64,000 nt of DNA, from contig PMON01000052.1 in NCBI GenBank assembly GCA_003162395.1, positions 1 through 64,000 on the forward strand, in the 5' to 3' direction. The notes beneath the pieces were generated by a model. The model was given only the letters and a program-made list of their open reading frames with translations, was not told where the DNA came from and did not search any database. The stretch comes from Acidimicrobiaceae bacterium. GTDB lineage: Bacteria; Actinomycetota; Acidimicrobiia; Acidimicrobiales; RAAP-2. How positions within the stretch are numbered: position 1 is the first letter of the stretch; every line of letters starts with the position of its first letter. The position numbers and the translations under genes were made by a program. Below, piece by piece: positions 25,397-34,691 of this stretch.

Positions 25397-28123
25397 ATGA
25401 TGAAATCAGTTCGAGCTCCTCATTGCTTGAGAGCCCGCCGCGCCGTTGTCGTTCTGATGGTGGGCACGGCCACAACCATTGGATTGACCATCTATGCGAC
25501 GCCAGCCATAGCGGCCGGCACCATCACTCAGTCCGCACCCACGGCAGGTTCTGTGACGGTGGCAGCATCGCCTGCCTTCATGGTGCAGCTCGCGGTCACC
25601 AGCAACAACGGAGTGGTGACCTACACCAAGACCGGCGGTAGCACACACCTCGCTGTGTCGACAGGTGGTCGGGTCGCGACGACCGGACTCCTGCTGCCTG
25701 GCGTGTACACCGCCACCGGTACGACGAGCGACCCCTATGGCGACAGCGGGACGTTCACCTACACCCTCACCGTCGGCGCAATCTCCCAGGTTGCACCCAC
25801 CGCTGGCTCGGCAACCGTGAACGGCTCGTCGAGCTTCAACGATCAACTGGCGGTCACCGGCAACGACGGAGCGGTGACCTACGCCAAGACCGGCGGCAGC
25901 GCGTTCGTGACCGTGTCGGCAGCCGGTGCGATCGCGACGACCGGGACACTCGCGGCGGGGGTGAACACGGTGTCGGGCACCACGAGCGACCCCAACGGCG
26001 ACAGCGGAACGTTCACCTACGCCCTGACCGTCGGCACCATCACCCAGGCCACGCCGACCAGCGGCTCGTCGACGGTGGCCGGGTCCTCCACCTTCACCGA
26101 TCATCTCGCCGTCACCGGCAACGCCGGATCGGTGACCTACGCCAAGACCGGTGGCAGCGCGTCGTTGACCGTGTCGGCAACAGGCAAGGTCGCGACGACT
26201 GGCCTCCTGTTGCCCGGCTTGTACACCGCGACCGGCACGACGAGCGACCCCAACGGCGACAGCGGGACGTTCACCTACGCCCTCGCCGTCGGCACGATCA
26301 CCCAGGCAGCGCCGGCCACCGGCTCGTCGACGGTGGCCGGGTCCTCCACCTTCACCGATCATCTCGCCGTCACCGGCAACAACGGAGCGGTGACCTACGC
26401 CAAGACCGGCGGCAGCGCGTTCGTGACCGTGTCGGCAGCCGGTGCGATCGCGACGACCGGGACACTCGCCGCGGGGGTGTACACGGTGTCCGGTACGGCG
26501 AGCGACCCCAACGGCGACAGCGGGACGTTCACGTACACCCTCACGGTCACAATTTCCCAGATCGCGCCCACGGCGGGCTCGGCAACCGTCACCGGCTCGT
26601 CGGCCTTCGCCGACCAGCTCGCCGTCACCGGCAATGCCGGAGCGGTGACCTTCGCCAAGACCGGCGGCAGCGCCTTCGTGACCGTGTCGGCAAGTGGTGC
26701 GATCGCGACGACGGGGACCCTCGCGGCGGGCCCGTACACCGTGACCGGCACGACGAGCGATACCAGTGGCGGAGGTGGGACGTTCACCTACACCCTCACC
26801 GTCACGGCCGCCACGATCACGCAGTCCGAGCCCACTGCGGGCTCGTCGACCGTGACCGGATCGTCGGGTTTTACCGATCAGTTGGCCGCCACCGGCAGCA
26901 ACGGGGCGGTGACCTACACCAAGTCCGGCGGTGGCCCAAAGCTGAGCGTGTCGGCAAGTGGTGCGATCGCGACGAACGGCACCCTTTCGGTGGGTGTCTA
27001 CACCGTGACCGGCACGACGAGCGACCCCTTCGGGGACGGCGGGACGTTCACCTACACCCTCACGGTGACGCCAGGCACGATCACACAGTCCGCGCCCACG
27101 GCGGGTTCCGTCACAGTGGCGGCATCATCCGGCTTCACCGACCAGCTCGCCGTCACCGGCAACACCGGAGCGGTGACCTACGCCAAGACCGGGGGCAGCA
27201 CACGCCTCACTGTGTCCGCAGGTGGTGAGGTCGCGACGACCGGCCTCCTGCTGCCCGGCGTGTACACCGCCTCCGGCACGACGAGCGATCCCTACGGCGA
27301 CAGCGGGACGCTCACCTACGCCCTCACCGTGGGCACGATCACCCAGGCCGCACCCACTGCGGGCTCGTCGACGGTGGCGGGGTCCTCCACCTTCACCGCG
27401 CATCTCGCCGTCACCGGCAACAACGGAGCGATGAGCTACGCCAAGACCGGCGGCAGCGCGTCCCTCGCCGTGTCGGCAACCGGCACGGTCGCGACCACCG
27501 GGACACTCCCGGCCGGGCCGTACACGGTCACCGGCACGACGAGCGACCCCAACGGCGACAGCGGGACGTTCACCTTCGCCCTCACGGTGACGGCAGGCAA
27601 GATCGCACAGGCCGCGCCGACTGAGGGCGGAGCATCCGTGCCCCGCTCGTCGGCATTCAACGCCCAGCTGGCCGTCACGGGCAGCACCGGAGCGGTGACC
27701 TACGCCAGGACCGGCGGCAGCTCGAAACTGACGCTGTCAGCACGCGGCAAGGTCTCGACGACCGGCATCCTTGCGGTGGGTGCCGACACAGTGACGGGCA
27801 CGACGAGCGATTCCTACGGTGACAGCGGAGCGTTCACCTTCACCCTCCGCGTCACTGCGGTCCCGATCACCCAGACGGGGTCGATCGCGGGTTCGTCGAC
27901 CGTGGCAGGAGCGCGCACCTATCGGCACCAGCTGACCGTCACCGGCAACCTAGGGGCGGTGACCTACACCAAGACAGCCACCAGCACGCACCTGAGGGTC
28001 TCGTCGCACGGCGTGATCACGACGACCGGCACCCTGGCAGCGGGCTCGTACAACGTCCGGGGGACGACGAAGGATCGGTACGGCGACCACGGGACGTTCA
28101 GGTTCACCGTCACCGTTCATTAG
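25397..28123 (+). CDS. Secreted protein of ten Ig/cadherin-like tandem repeats
   Basis: The 908-residue protein has an Arg-rich N-terminus and a hydrophobic signal (VVVLMVGTATTIGLTIYA, cut after AIAA). Ten repeats of about 85 residues fill the rest. Each opens like TITQSAPTAGSSTVAGSS, continues LAVTGNNGAVTYAKTGG and closes TGTTSDPNGDSGTFTYTL. Aspartates in SDPNGDSG may bind calcium. Repeats 3 and 4 share long identical DNA stretches. No catalytic domain, anchor or LPXTG is present, so it is a fibrous adhesin or matrix protein. Of three nearby ATGs I favour 25397, which is 9 nt after GGAG; 25391 is only 3 nt from it. The last two repeats are the most diverged. Confidence 0.8.
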   Translation: MMKSVRAPHCLRARRAVVVLMVGTATTIGLTIYATPAIAAGTITQSAPTAGSVTVAASPAFMVQLAVTSNNGVVTYTKTGGSTHLAVSTGGRVATTGLLLPGVYTATGTTSDPYGDSGTFTYTLTVGAISQVAPTAGSATVNGSSSFNDQLAVTGNDGAVTYAKTGGSAFVTVSAAGAIATTGTLAAGVNTVSGTTSDPNGDSGTFTYALTVGTITQATPTSGSSTVAGSSTFTDHLAVTGNAGSVTYAKTGGSASLTVSATGKVATTGLLLPGLYTATGTTSDPNGDSGTFTYALAVGTITQAAPATGSSTVAGSSTFTDHLAVTGNNGAVTYAKTGGSAFVTVSAAGAIATTGTLAAGVYTVSGTASDPNGDSGTFTYTLTVTISQIAPTAGSATVTGSSAFADQLAVTGNAGAVTFAKTGGSAFVTVSASGAIATTGTLAAGPYTVTGTTSDTSGGGGTFTYTLTVTAATITQSEPTAGSSTVTGSSGFTDQLAATGSNGAVTYTKSGGGPKLSVSASGAIATNGTLSVGVYTVTGTTSDPFGDGGTFTYTLTVTPGTITQSAPTAGSVTVAASSGFTDQLAVTGNTGAVTYAKTGGSTRLTVSAGGEVATTGLLLPGVYTASGTTSDPYGDSGTLTYALTVGTITQAAPTAGSSTVAGSSTFTAHLAVTGNNGAMSYAKTGGSASLAVSATGTVATTGTLPAGPYTVTGTTSDPNGDSGTFTFALTVTAGKIAQAAPTEGGASVPRSSAFNAQLAVTGSTGAVTYARTGGSSKLTLSARGKVSTTGILAVGADTVTGTTSDSYGDSGAFTFTLRVTAVPITQTGSIAGSSTVAGARTYRHQLTVTGNLGAVTYTKTATSTHLRVSSHGVITTTGTLAAGSYNVRGTTKDRYGDHGTFRFTVTVH
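25519..28108 (+). repeat. Ten tandem ~258-bp coding repeats
   Basis: The DNA of the repeat protein is itself a tandem array with a period of about 258 bp. For example, the segments at about 26082 and 26341 are identical over roughly 40 bases. Such arrays expand and contract by recombination and are prone to assembly collapse. Confidence 0.85.
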
Positions 28124-28513
28124 GAAGGTCGGAGTCCGAACCCCGTAGGCACTCCTCATGCCGACACCCCTGCGGCCGCTCACGACACCCCGACGTCGCG
28201 CTCGACCTCGCGTGGTCGAGCGGCACGGCACTCGGTCCACGACCTCTCTACGACGACGTGCCCTGAGCCAGGAGCTTCTGGCCATCGACGCTCTCGGATC
28301 GGCGAGTTCTCAGACGGTCCAAGCGATCGTCACCATAGGGCCAGGAACGAGACCCGGCTCGTGGCGCACTCGTCGCCGACGAGCCGGCACTCGTGAAGAC
28401 TCCCTCGTCAAATATTCGTCCACTTTGTCGCAAGCATTGCGTGAGCGTAGGGACAGCGTTGGGCTCGCAGAGTGCGCACGTCAGTACGGTGCTTTGCAAA
28501 GCGGGGTGAGTCC
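28124..28513. other. Intergenic region upstream of the c-di-GMP gene
   Basis: No gene is recognised. I looked for a GEMM c-di-GMP riboswitch because the next gene makes or degrades c-di-GMP, and did not find its conserved pairing. Confidence 0.5.
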
Positions 28514-30691
28514 ATGGACAGCAAGGGAACGCTGGAGCACGCGGAACGGATGCTGCCTCAGGTGCCGACCACGGTGCCACGACCACTCTCGGATCGGATC
28601 ATCGCTTCGATCACCCTGATGGATCTGTCCGCGCCGATGGCCGTCCTGGTCATTGCGCTGTTGACCTTCTTCTCGTGGGTCGCGGCGTACTTCCTCGGCG
28701 GCGGTACGAACGTCGCCCCGCACTGGTTTTACGTTCCGGTCTTCCTGGCTGGTGTCAGATTCGGGCCGTTCGGGGCACTTCTGACCGCGGTGATATCGAC
28801 GTTCGTGGCCGGTCCGCTCCTCCCCGCAGACGTCGCCACCCACACACCTCAGGCGATGAGCGACTGGGTGAGTCGGGGCATTTTCTTCGTGGTGATCGGC
28901 CAGTTCGTGACCCAGCTCTTTCGTGGCGCGCGGCGGATGTCAGTGCGCGAGATCCATCTGCAGGCAGAAGTGGCGCTGGGCACGACTGAGCTGCAGGCTC
29001 GTGAAGCCCGCTTCTCAGCGCTCGTCGAGAACTCCTCGGACCTCGTCACCATCGTCGACCGAGACGGGCTCATCTTGTTTCAGAGTCCCTCGGTGGCGCG
29101 AGTCATGGGCTGGGACGCGGACGGGACCGAGGGAACCAACTTTGTCGACGCCCTCCACGACTTCGATCAGGAGCGGTGGCGCACCATTGTCGGTCTCCTC
29201 ATGGAGGAGTCGGACCACGAGATGGTTGCGGAGTGGCCGGTCCGTCATGCCGATGGCTCATGGCGCTTCCTGCAGTCCGTCATCACCAATCTCGTCAGCG
29301 AGCCCAGCGTCGGCGGGTTGGTGCTCAACAGTCGAGACGTCTCCGACCAGAAGGCACTCGAAGATCAGCTCCGCCACCAAGCGTTCCACGATCAGCTGAC
29401 TGGTTTGGCCAACCGTGCCCTCTTCGCAGAGAACCTCGATCAGGCACTCCGACGTCAGAGCCGGACCGGCACGGAACTCGCCGTGCTCTTCATCGACCTG
29501 GACGAGTTCAAGACCGTCAACGACGTCCATGGCCACATGCTTGGCGACGAGCTGCTCAAGCAGGCAGCTGAGAGGCTACGAGCAACCCTGCGTGATGCCG
29601 ACGTGATTGCACGAATTGGTGGCGACGAGTTCGCGGCGCTCTTCGAGGGAATCGCGCTCGGCCACGATGCGAGTGCAGCGGCCGAACGCGTCATCGAGTC
29701 CTTCGCCCAGCCCTTCATCATCGAGTCATCGGAGGTCATCGTGACGGCCAGCATGGGGTTGGCGCTCAATGAGACTGGCACTGAGAGCGCCGAGGATCTC
29801 ATTCGAAACGCCGACCTGGCGATGTACGCCGCAAAGACGGCGAACAAGGGCCGCTACGAGGTCTTCTCCACCGACATGCACTCGACCATCCTCGACCGCA
29901 TGAAAATGGAGCGCGATCTGCGACAGGCACTCGTCCAGAGTGAGTTCGAGGCGTACTACCAGCCCATCGTCACCCTTCCTTCTGAAACCATCGTCGGCGC
30001 TGAGGCGCTGATCCGGTGGAACCATCCCGTGCGTGGCCTGGTCATGCCAGACGAGTTCATCGGCGTCGCCGAGTCTTCGGGGATCATCGTCCAGATCGGT
30101 GCCTGGATACTCCATCACGCCTGCAAGGAGTTCGAGGTCTTGACGCGGGGAGTAGCCGGCGGCCAGAGCCTTGGCCTCAGTGTCAATCTGTCGACTCGCC
30201 AGCTCAGCGATCCACTGCTCCTCGGCACCGTCCGCGACGCTCTCACCAGGTCCGGCTTGGATGCGAGTCGTCTCACGCTTGAGCTCACCGAGAGCGCCAT
30301 CATGGAGGATGTGGCGAACACATTCCGCGTGCTGTCCGAACTGAGAAGCTCCGGTGTGAAGATCGCCATCGACGACTTTGGGACCGGGTACTCCTCACTG
30401 AGCCTGCTCTGCGAGATTCCTGTCGACACGATCAAGATCGACCGATCCTTCGTCACCGACGTCGCCACGCGCCCTGAGCCTGGCCGACTGATTCGCGCAA
30501 TCCAGTCGCTGGCTGGTGACTTTGGCCTCTGCACGGTGGCCGAAGGGGTGGAAGACCTCGATCAGCTAGAGGCGATTACGGGGTTGGGATGCGAGGCAGT
30601 CCAGGGCTTCTACTTCGCGAGGCCGCAGCCTGCATCCAAACTGGCCGAGCTCCTCGAACGTGATGCATCGTTCTCCGTGTCCGTCACCTGA
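28514..30691 (+). CDS. Membrane PAS-GGDEF-EAL c-di-GMP enzyme
   Basis: The 725-residue protein has about three to four N-terminal membrane helices (residues ~40-135, a MASE/DUF4118-like sensor). A PAS domain spans ~165-285 (FSALVENSSDLVTIVDRDG). In the GGDEF domain the motif is intact at 369-373, with an inhibitory RDAD site at 360-363. In the EAL domain EALIRW is at 497-502, and the metal-binding DDFGTGYSSL and KIDRSFV are also intact. It can therefore both make and break c-di-GMP at the membrane, with the PAS and membrane sensor deciding. The ATG at 28514 is favoured; the frame is open from 28472. A decayed relative lies at 45584-46099. Confidence 0.88.
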   Translation: MDSKGTLEHAERMLPQVPTTVPRPLSDRIIASITLMDLSAPMAVLVIALLTFFSWVAAYFLGGGTNVAPHWFYVPVFLAGVRFGPFGALLTAVISTFVAGPLLPADVATHTPQAMSDWVSRGIFFVVIGQFVTQLFRGARRMSVREIHLQAEVALGTTELQAREARFSALVENSSDLVTIVDRDGLILFQSPSVARVMGWDADGTEGTNFVDALHDFDQERWRTIVGLLMEESDHEMVAEWPVRHADGSWRFLQSVITNLVSEPSVGGLVLNSRDVSDQKALEDQLRHQAFHDQLTGLANRALFAENLDQALRRQSRTGTELAVLFIDLDEFKTVNDVHGHMLGDELLKQAAERLRATLRDADVIARIGGDEFAALFEGIALGHDASAAAERVIESFAQPFIIESSEVIVTASMGLALNETGTESAEDLIRNADLAMYAAKTANKGRYEVFSTDMHSTILDRMKMERDLRQALVQSEFEAYYQPIVTLPSETIVGAEALIRWNHPVRGLVMPDEFIGVAESSGIIVQIGAWILHHACKEFEVLTRGVAGGQSLGLSVNLSTRQLSDPLLLGTVRDALTRSGLDASRLTLELTESAIMEDVANTFRVLSELRSSGVKIAIDDFGTGYSSLSLLCEIPVDTIKIDRSFVTDVATRPEPGRLIRAIQSLAGDFGLCTVAEGVEDLDQLEAITGLGCEAVQGFYFARPQPASKLAELLERDASFSVSVT

Positions 30692-31256
30692 ACATCCGAG
30701 ACTGGTCGATGCAACAAGCGATCAGAACGACCGCTGCACCCACGGACGACCCCAGTTCGGATGGTATGCCCCGATTGCCAGAGCGTCAACGGCTCCCGTC
30801 GATGCCACGACAGTCGCCGAGGTCCGTCCTCTCAGCACCCCAGCTCATCTCAGGCTCGACCCGCCACGGCAACGAGGCGTCGCCTCCTGGGAGTGCCCAT
30901 GTCTCGCGGGTCGGCATCGGCCGTGACGCCGATCGCGGAGCTGGCGTGCGCCCACCGACAGGGCATGGCCGCCTCTCCGAGTCACGACGCTCGGAGGCTG
31001 AGCGGCGTCGTGGTCCACCAGCGAGGCGAGCCGTCCCGAGGGGCTCGTCCAGGGGCGCGAGGTACACAGGCTCTGGTCAAGCTTGACGCGGTCGACGACG
31101 ATCGCGTGGTCGTGTGCCCACGTCGCGGAAGCTGACGGCGGCTGTCCGTAGACGGCACCACCCCACGCTTGCTCAAGCTCGTACCCAGCCGCAGGCGCGC
31201 CAACGGCGTCTTCGAACTCGCGCTGCGCCATGGCTGACCGTGATCGGGTGTTGACG
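30692..31256. other. 565-bp region without a recognised gene
   Basis: Several frames are open on both strands. One on the minus strand, from an ATG at about 31232, begins MAQREFEDAVGAPAAGYELE and continues AWGGAVYGQPPSASATWAH before turning Arg-rich. It has protein-like composition at first and may be a gene fragment, but I recognise no family. Confidence 0.4.
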
Positions 31257-32702
31257 CTACGAGACCAGCCCGGCAATGCCGATGTTGAGGTCGTCGGCGG
31301 TCCGCGAACGGTAGACCGCCTGGACCTCGGTGAACTCCGAGAGTCCCCACGGACCGTTCTCGACGCCGATGCCACTCCACTTGGCACCGCCGAACGGCTG
31401 GGCGGGGCCGAGCGCGAGGTGCGTATTGATCCACGCCGTGCCGCACTCGAGCTTGGCGGCAACCGCCGCGGCCCTGTCCGGATCTGCGCTCCAGACCGAT
31501 CCCGACAGGCCGAAGTGCGTGGCGTTCGCCCGCTCGATCGCGTCGTCGAGCGAGGTGTAGGCGAGCACGGGCAGGGCCGGCCCGAACTGCTCCTCGGCGA
31601 CGATGCGGGTGGCGTCGGTTAGCCCCGTCAGGATCGTCGGCTCGAAGAAGTAGCCCGGGCGGTCCATGGCGCTGCCACCGGTGACCGCGGTCGCCCCGCC
31701 AGAGATGGCGTCGGCGACGAGCTCTTTCACGCGCTCGTACTGAGGAGCGTTGTTGATGGGGCCGAGCTTGGAATCCGGCTCGGTCCCGTCCCCCACCTTG
31801 GTGGCCCTCGCGTGCGCGGCGAGGGCGTCGACCACCTCGTCATGGATCGACGCGGGGACGTAGACGCGCTTGATCGCGCTGCAGACCTGACCGTTGTTGT
31901 TGAACGCCCCGGCGAAGATCGCCCTGGCGACGAGCGCGGGGTCTGCGTCGTCCAGCACGATCGCTGGATCGTTGCCCCCGAGCTCGAGCGTCACCCGCTT
32001 GAGGTCGGGCGCGGCCGCGAGGGCGACCTTCTTGCCCGTCTCGATCGAGCCCGTGAAGCTGACCTTGCGCGGCGCGGGGTGCGAGGTCATCCACGCACCG
32101 AGGTCGTCGCCGCCGCTCACGGCGCTCAGCACGCCGGCTGGCACGGTGTCCTGGAGAAGCTCGACCGCCTTCAGGGTGGTGAGAGGGGTGAACGGCGACG
32201 GCTTGATCACGAGGGTGTTCCCGGCGAGCAGCGCGGGGGCGATCTTCCAGAACGCGAGGATGAGCGGGAAGTTCCAGGGCGTGATCGCCGCCACGACGCC
32301 AAGCGGGCGTCGCACGACCTGGACAAAGGCGTCCTGGTCGTCCTGGATGGTCTGCGCAGGCGTCTCGAGATTCGCGAAGTACTGGCACCACATGCCCGCG
32401 GCGAACACCTCGAACTGCGCATCAGCGAGCGGCTTGCCCTGCTCGGAGGTGAGCAGCGGTGCGAGTTCCCCGATGGAGCCCATCAGCACGTCCGCCATGA
32501 CGAGGAGCGCCTTGCGCCGCTGATCTTCGTCGTCCCGCCACGCGTCGAAGGCCCTCTGGGCCGAGTCGAACGCGGCGTCGAGCTGGGACCTCGAGCACTC
32601 CGGTGCCTGTGCGAACACCTCGCCGGTCGCCGGATTGATGACCCCGAACGTTGCCTCTGCGTCGGCCGTCGAACCGCCGATTGACATCACGAAATCGGAC
32701 AT
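31257..32702 (-). CDS. NAD(P)-dependent aldehyde dehydrogenase
   Basis: The 481-residue enzyme has all class signatures: TPWNFPLILAFWKIAPALLA near 141, the cofactor site FTGSIETGK at 216-224, the general base Glu in LELGGNDPAIV (about 240) and the nucleophile Cys in NNNGQVCSAIKRV (about 274). It oxidises an aldehyde to the acid in the cytosol. The specificity is not readable, though the ordering suggests a broad medium-chain or aromatic ALDH. The ATG at 32702 has AGGAGG 4-5 nt upstream. The frame is open to 33212, but the extra part is Arg-rich and shadow-like. No operon partner is adjacent. Confidence 0.9.
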   Translation of the reverse strand: MSDFVMSIGGSTADAEATFGVINPATGEVFAQAPECSRSQLDAAFDSAQRAFDAWRDDEDQRRKALLVMADVLMGSIGELAPLLTSEQGKPLADAQFEVFAAGMWCQYFANLETPAQTIQDDQDAFVQVVRRPLGVVAAITPWNFPLILAFWKIAPALLAGNTLVIKPSPFTPLTTLKAVELLQDTVPAGVLSAVSGGDDLGAWMTSHPAPRKVSFTGSIETGKKVALAAAPDLKRVTLELGGNDPAIVLDDADPALVARAIFAGAFNNNGQVCSAIKRVYVPASIHDEVVDALAAHARATKVGDGTEPDSKLGPINNAPQYERVKELVADAISGGATAVTGGSAMDRPGYFFEPTILTGLTDATRIVAEEQFGPALPVLAYTSLDDAIERANATHFGLSGSVWSADPDRAAAVAAKLECGTAWINTHLALGPAQPFGGAKWSGIGVENGPWGLSEFTEVQAVYRSRTADDLNIGIAGLVS

Positions 32703-32995
32703 CACACCTCCTCGCTTCGCGCCTCGCGGCAGCCAGACCCTACTGCCGGCACCGGTGGCTGACCAAGGGGCGAACGGCCTCGTCGTCGTGGCGTCGCTGA
32801 CAGCACGAGCGGTCGGTCCCCGACACCGACATGGTGGCTGCTCGCGAGACGTAGGCCTGGACGGCTCGTGCGACCCGACGTTGGCCATCACGGCGGTCAC
32901 CGTTCCCTCGCCAATGCCTTGTCCGCGCATGCCGCAGGGCCGCGCCCAATGAAGGGCGCGGCCCTTGCACCGCATGGCGCGCGCGTGGCGCGTGC
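32703..32995. other. Intergenic region with a strong hairpin
   Basis: Between the ALDH start and the end of the polyhistidine protein gene. Besides the ALDH ribosome site it holds the hairpin at 32936-32965; nothing else is recognised. Confidence 0.6.
32936..32965 (-). terminator. 12-bp perfect GC hairpin, probable terminator
   Basis: AGGGCCGCGCCC and its exact complement flank the 6-base loop AATGAA. It lies about 30 bases past the stop of the minus-strand gene ending at 32996. No U tract follows on that strand, as is frequent in GC-rich actinobacteria. Confidence 0.7.
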
Positions 32996-34396
32996 TCACA
33001 TGATCGCGAGGTACTCCTTGATCCGCAGCGTTCCCGAGGGCTCGTCGTGGTTGTTGAACGTGCCGCCGCCGGCAAGCGTCGACAGGGAGCCGGGCGCGGG
33101 ACCACCACCCGACGAGACGAGGAACGTCCCTTGGAGCCAGCCGCTCGGCGCGATCGTGCCGTAGGCACGCAGCGTGATCATCCCGGACTGGCCGCCGAAG
33201 CTGCACGCGCACGTGAGGTACGCGGTGAACGTCGACCAGCCATCGGGGAACGTCGTGGCCAGGACCGCCTCGCCAGTGGCCCCCGGCGGCTTCGTCGGGT
33301 CGTAGGTGCCGGTCCCCGTGAGGCCCCCACCGGAAATGGTGAAGTCACTGATCGACGCGCTGATCGTGTCGCCGGAGCTGGTCGTGACCGATGGCAGGGT
33401 TGCCTCGGTCGTCGACGTCGTGGTCCCGTGGGACTTCGAGAGCTTCCTCAGGGGCACGCTGATGTGCTCAGCGACGCCAGCGGTCACGCCCGGGCCGGGC
33501 GCCGGGTTCGGAGCCGTCACCTTGAAGCCGCACTCACCAACGGCGTGCCCGCCGACGAGGTTCGTACCAGATCCCCCGTCACCGAACTGCACGGCGGGCG
33601 TGTTGTGCACACAGGCCATGTTGCCCTGCACGAAGTTGCTGTTGACCTCCATCGCGTCAGGGTCCCCGAAGCTGTTGTGGAAGAAGCGTGCGCTTCCCTG
33701 GATCTGGTTGCGCAGCGTGCCGAGCCAGCACGTGTCCAGTCCCACGACGGTGAGGTTCCCACCGATCGTGGTGTCCTCGACGTCGGTGTACACCGGCGTG
33801 AAGTTGAGGATCGGGTCCTCCGACCACGGCTCGAGGTTCGTGACCAGCGGTGCGCCGGCGACCTGGGAGTTGCAGGTGTCCGCGGCCGTGCCGCCACCCC
33901 CGCCGATCACCGACACGCTGCCGCCGACGGACGCTGAGTGCAGCACGACGCCCTGCGCGCCGTATGCCGTCACGTTGCCGCGGATCGAGTCGTACGTGAT
34001 GGCGGGCGGGGCCGTGCACGTGATGTTGGGCGAGCAGCCGAACAGCAGCACGCCGCCCTTCCCGACGACGACGTTGCCACCGACGCTGACCGTCGCGGGC
34101 ACGATCGGACTCGACGTCGGGTCGCCCGCAGTGATCGTGTCGAACAGTGCCCCGGGGGCCACGCTCAGGTCGCCTCGAATCGAGACGTTGCCCGCTGACG
34201 CGTAACACAGGCCTTTGATGACGACCGACCGGTAGTTGCCGGCCGGAACGGCGCCGCCCGAGCACACGTAGGTGTGACCGTGACCGTGGTGGTGGTGGTG
34301 GTGCCCAGGCGAGGTCGTGGCAGCGGCGATGCCCGGTGCAGCCAGCAGTCCGGAGAGCGCCAGCCCCACGACCGGTACGAGTTTCAGAAACTTCAT
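32996..34396 (-). CDS. Secreted protein with natural polyhistidine N-terminus and beta-helix-like repeats
   Basis: A signal peptide (MKFLKLVPVVGLALSGLLAA) is followed directly in the mature protein by GHHHHHHGHGH, a strong metal-binding cluster. Residues ~50-210 contain rung-like repeats ending in strands such as NVSIRGDLSV, TVSVGGNVVV, SASVGGSVSV and TIGGNLTVV. This pattern suggests a parallel beta-helix of the polymer-forming type. A C-terminal domain (~330-466) has paired cysteines in LTCACSFGG. GGGGGG lies before the ATG at 34396; the frame opens at 34438 without a ribosome site. No enzyme motif is seen; a zinc- or nickel-binding envelope protein is the likeliest reading. Confidence 0.7.
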   Translation of the reverse strand: MKFLKLVPVVGLALSGLLAAPGIAAATTSPGHHHHHHGHGHTYVCSGGAVPAGNYRSVVIKGLCYASAGNVSIRGDLSVAPGALFDTITAGDPTSSPIVPATVSVGGNVVVGKGGVLLFGCSPNITCTAPPAITYDSIRGNVTAYGAQGVVLHSASVGGSVSVIGGGGGTAADTCNSQVAGAPLVTNLEPWSEDPILNFTPVYTDVEDTTIGGNLTVVGLDTCWLGTLRNQIQGSARFFHNSFGDPDAMEVNSNFVQGNMACVHNTPAVQFGDGGSGTNLVGGHAVGECGFKVTAPNPAPGPGVTAGVAEHISVPLRKLSKSHGTTTSTTEATLPSVTTSSGDTISASISDFTISGGGLTGTGTYDPTKPPGATGEAVLATTFPDGWSTFTAYLTCACSFGGQSGMITLRAYGTIAPSGWLQGTFLVSSGGGPAPGSLSTLAGGGTFNNHDEPSGTLRIKEYLAIM

Positions 34397-34691
34397 GATT
34401 GCCCCCCGGCAACGACGTCGGGCCACGCATCGCAGCAAGCTGCGCGTGGCAGGTGGTGTGTGGAATCCCTAATGGACCGTAAAGATGAATGGACAGTTTG
34501 TCAACCGGCCATCAGTGGTTACTCGCGATGACGCAGTGAAGCCGCGTCCGTCGCTACTTGACACACCATTCGCTGAGTTCGACGAGGTTCGCGATCCACG
34601 ACCGCAGCCTCGTCGGTCTCGTCTCGCATCCCGGAGAGCTGGTGTCGTCATCCACGTACCGTCAAGAGGTGCGCGCAGCGGAGAACCCAAC

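Noticed and set aside
25406..26362. A 318-codon repetitive minus-strand frame opposite the repeat protein
   Set aside because: It is the antisense of the Ig-like repeats; its own repeats just copy the coding repeats.
25519..28108. Regular repeats considered as a CRISPR array
   Set aside because: The period is about 258 bp and in frame with a coding sequence; no short repeat/spacer pattern exists and no cas gene is nearby.
28124..28513. A c-di-GMP riboswitch upstream of the GGDEF-EAL gene
   Set aside because: The conserved GEMM helices and loop bases could not be found.
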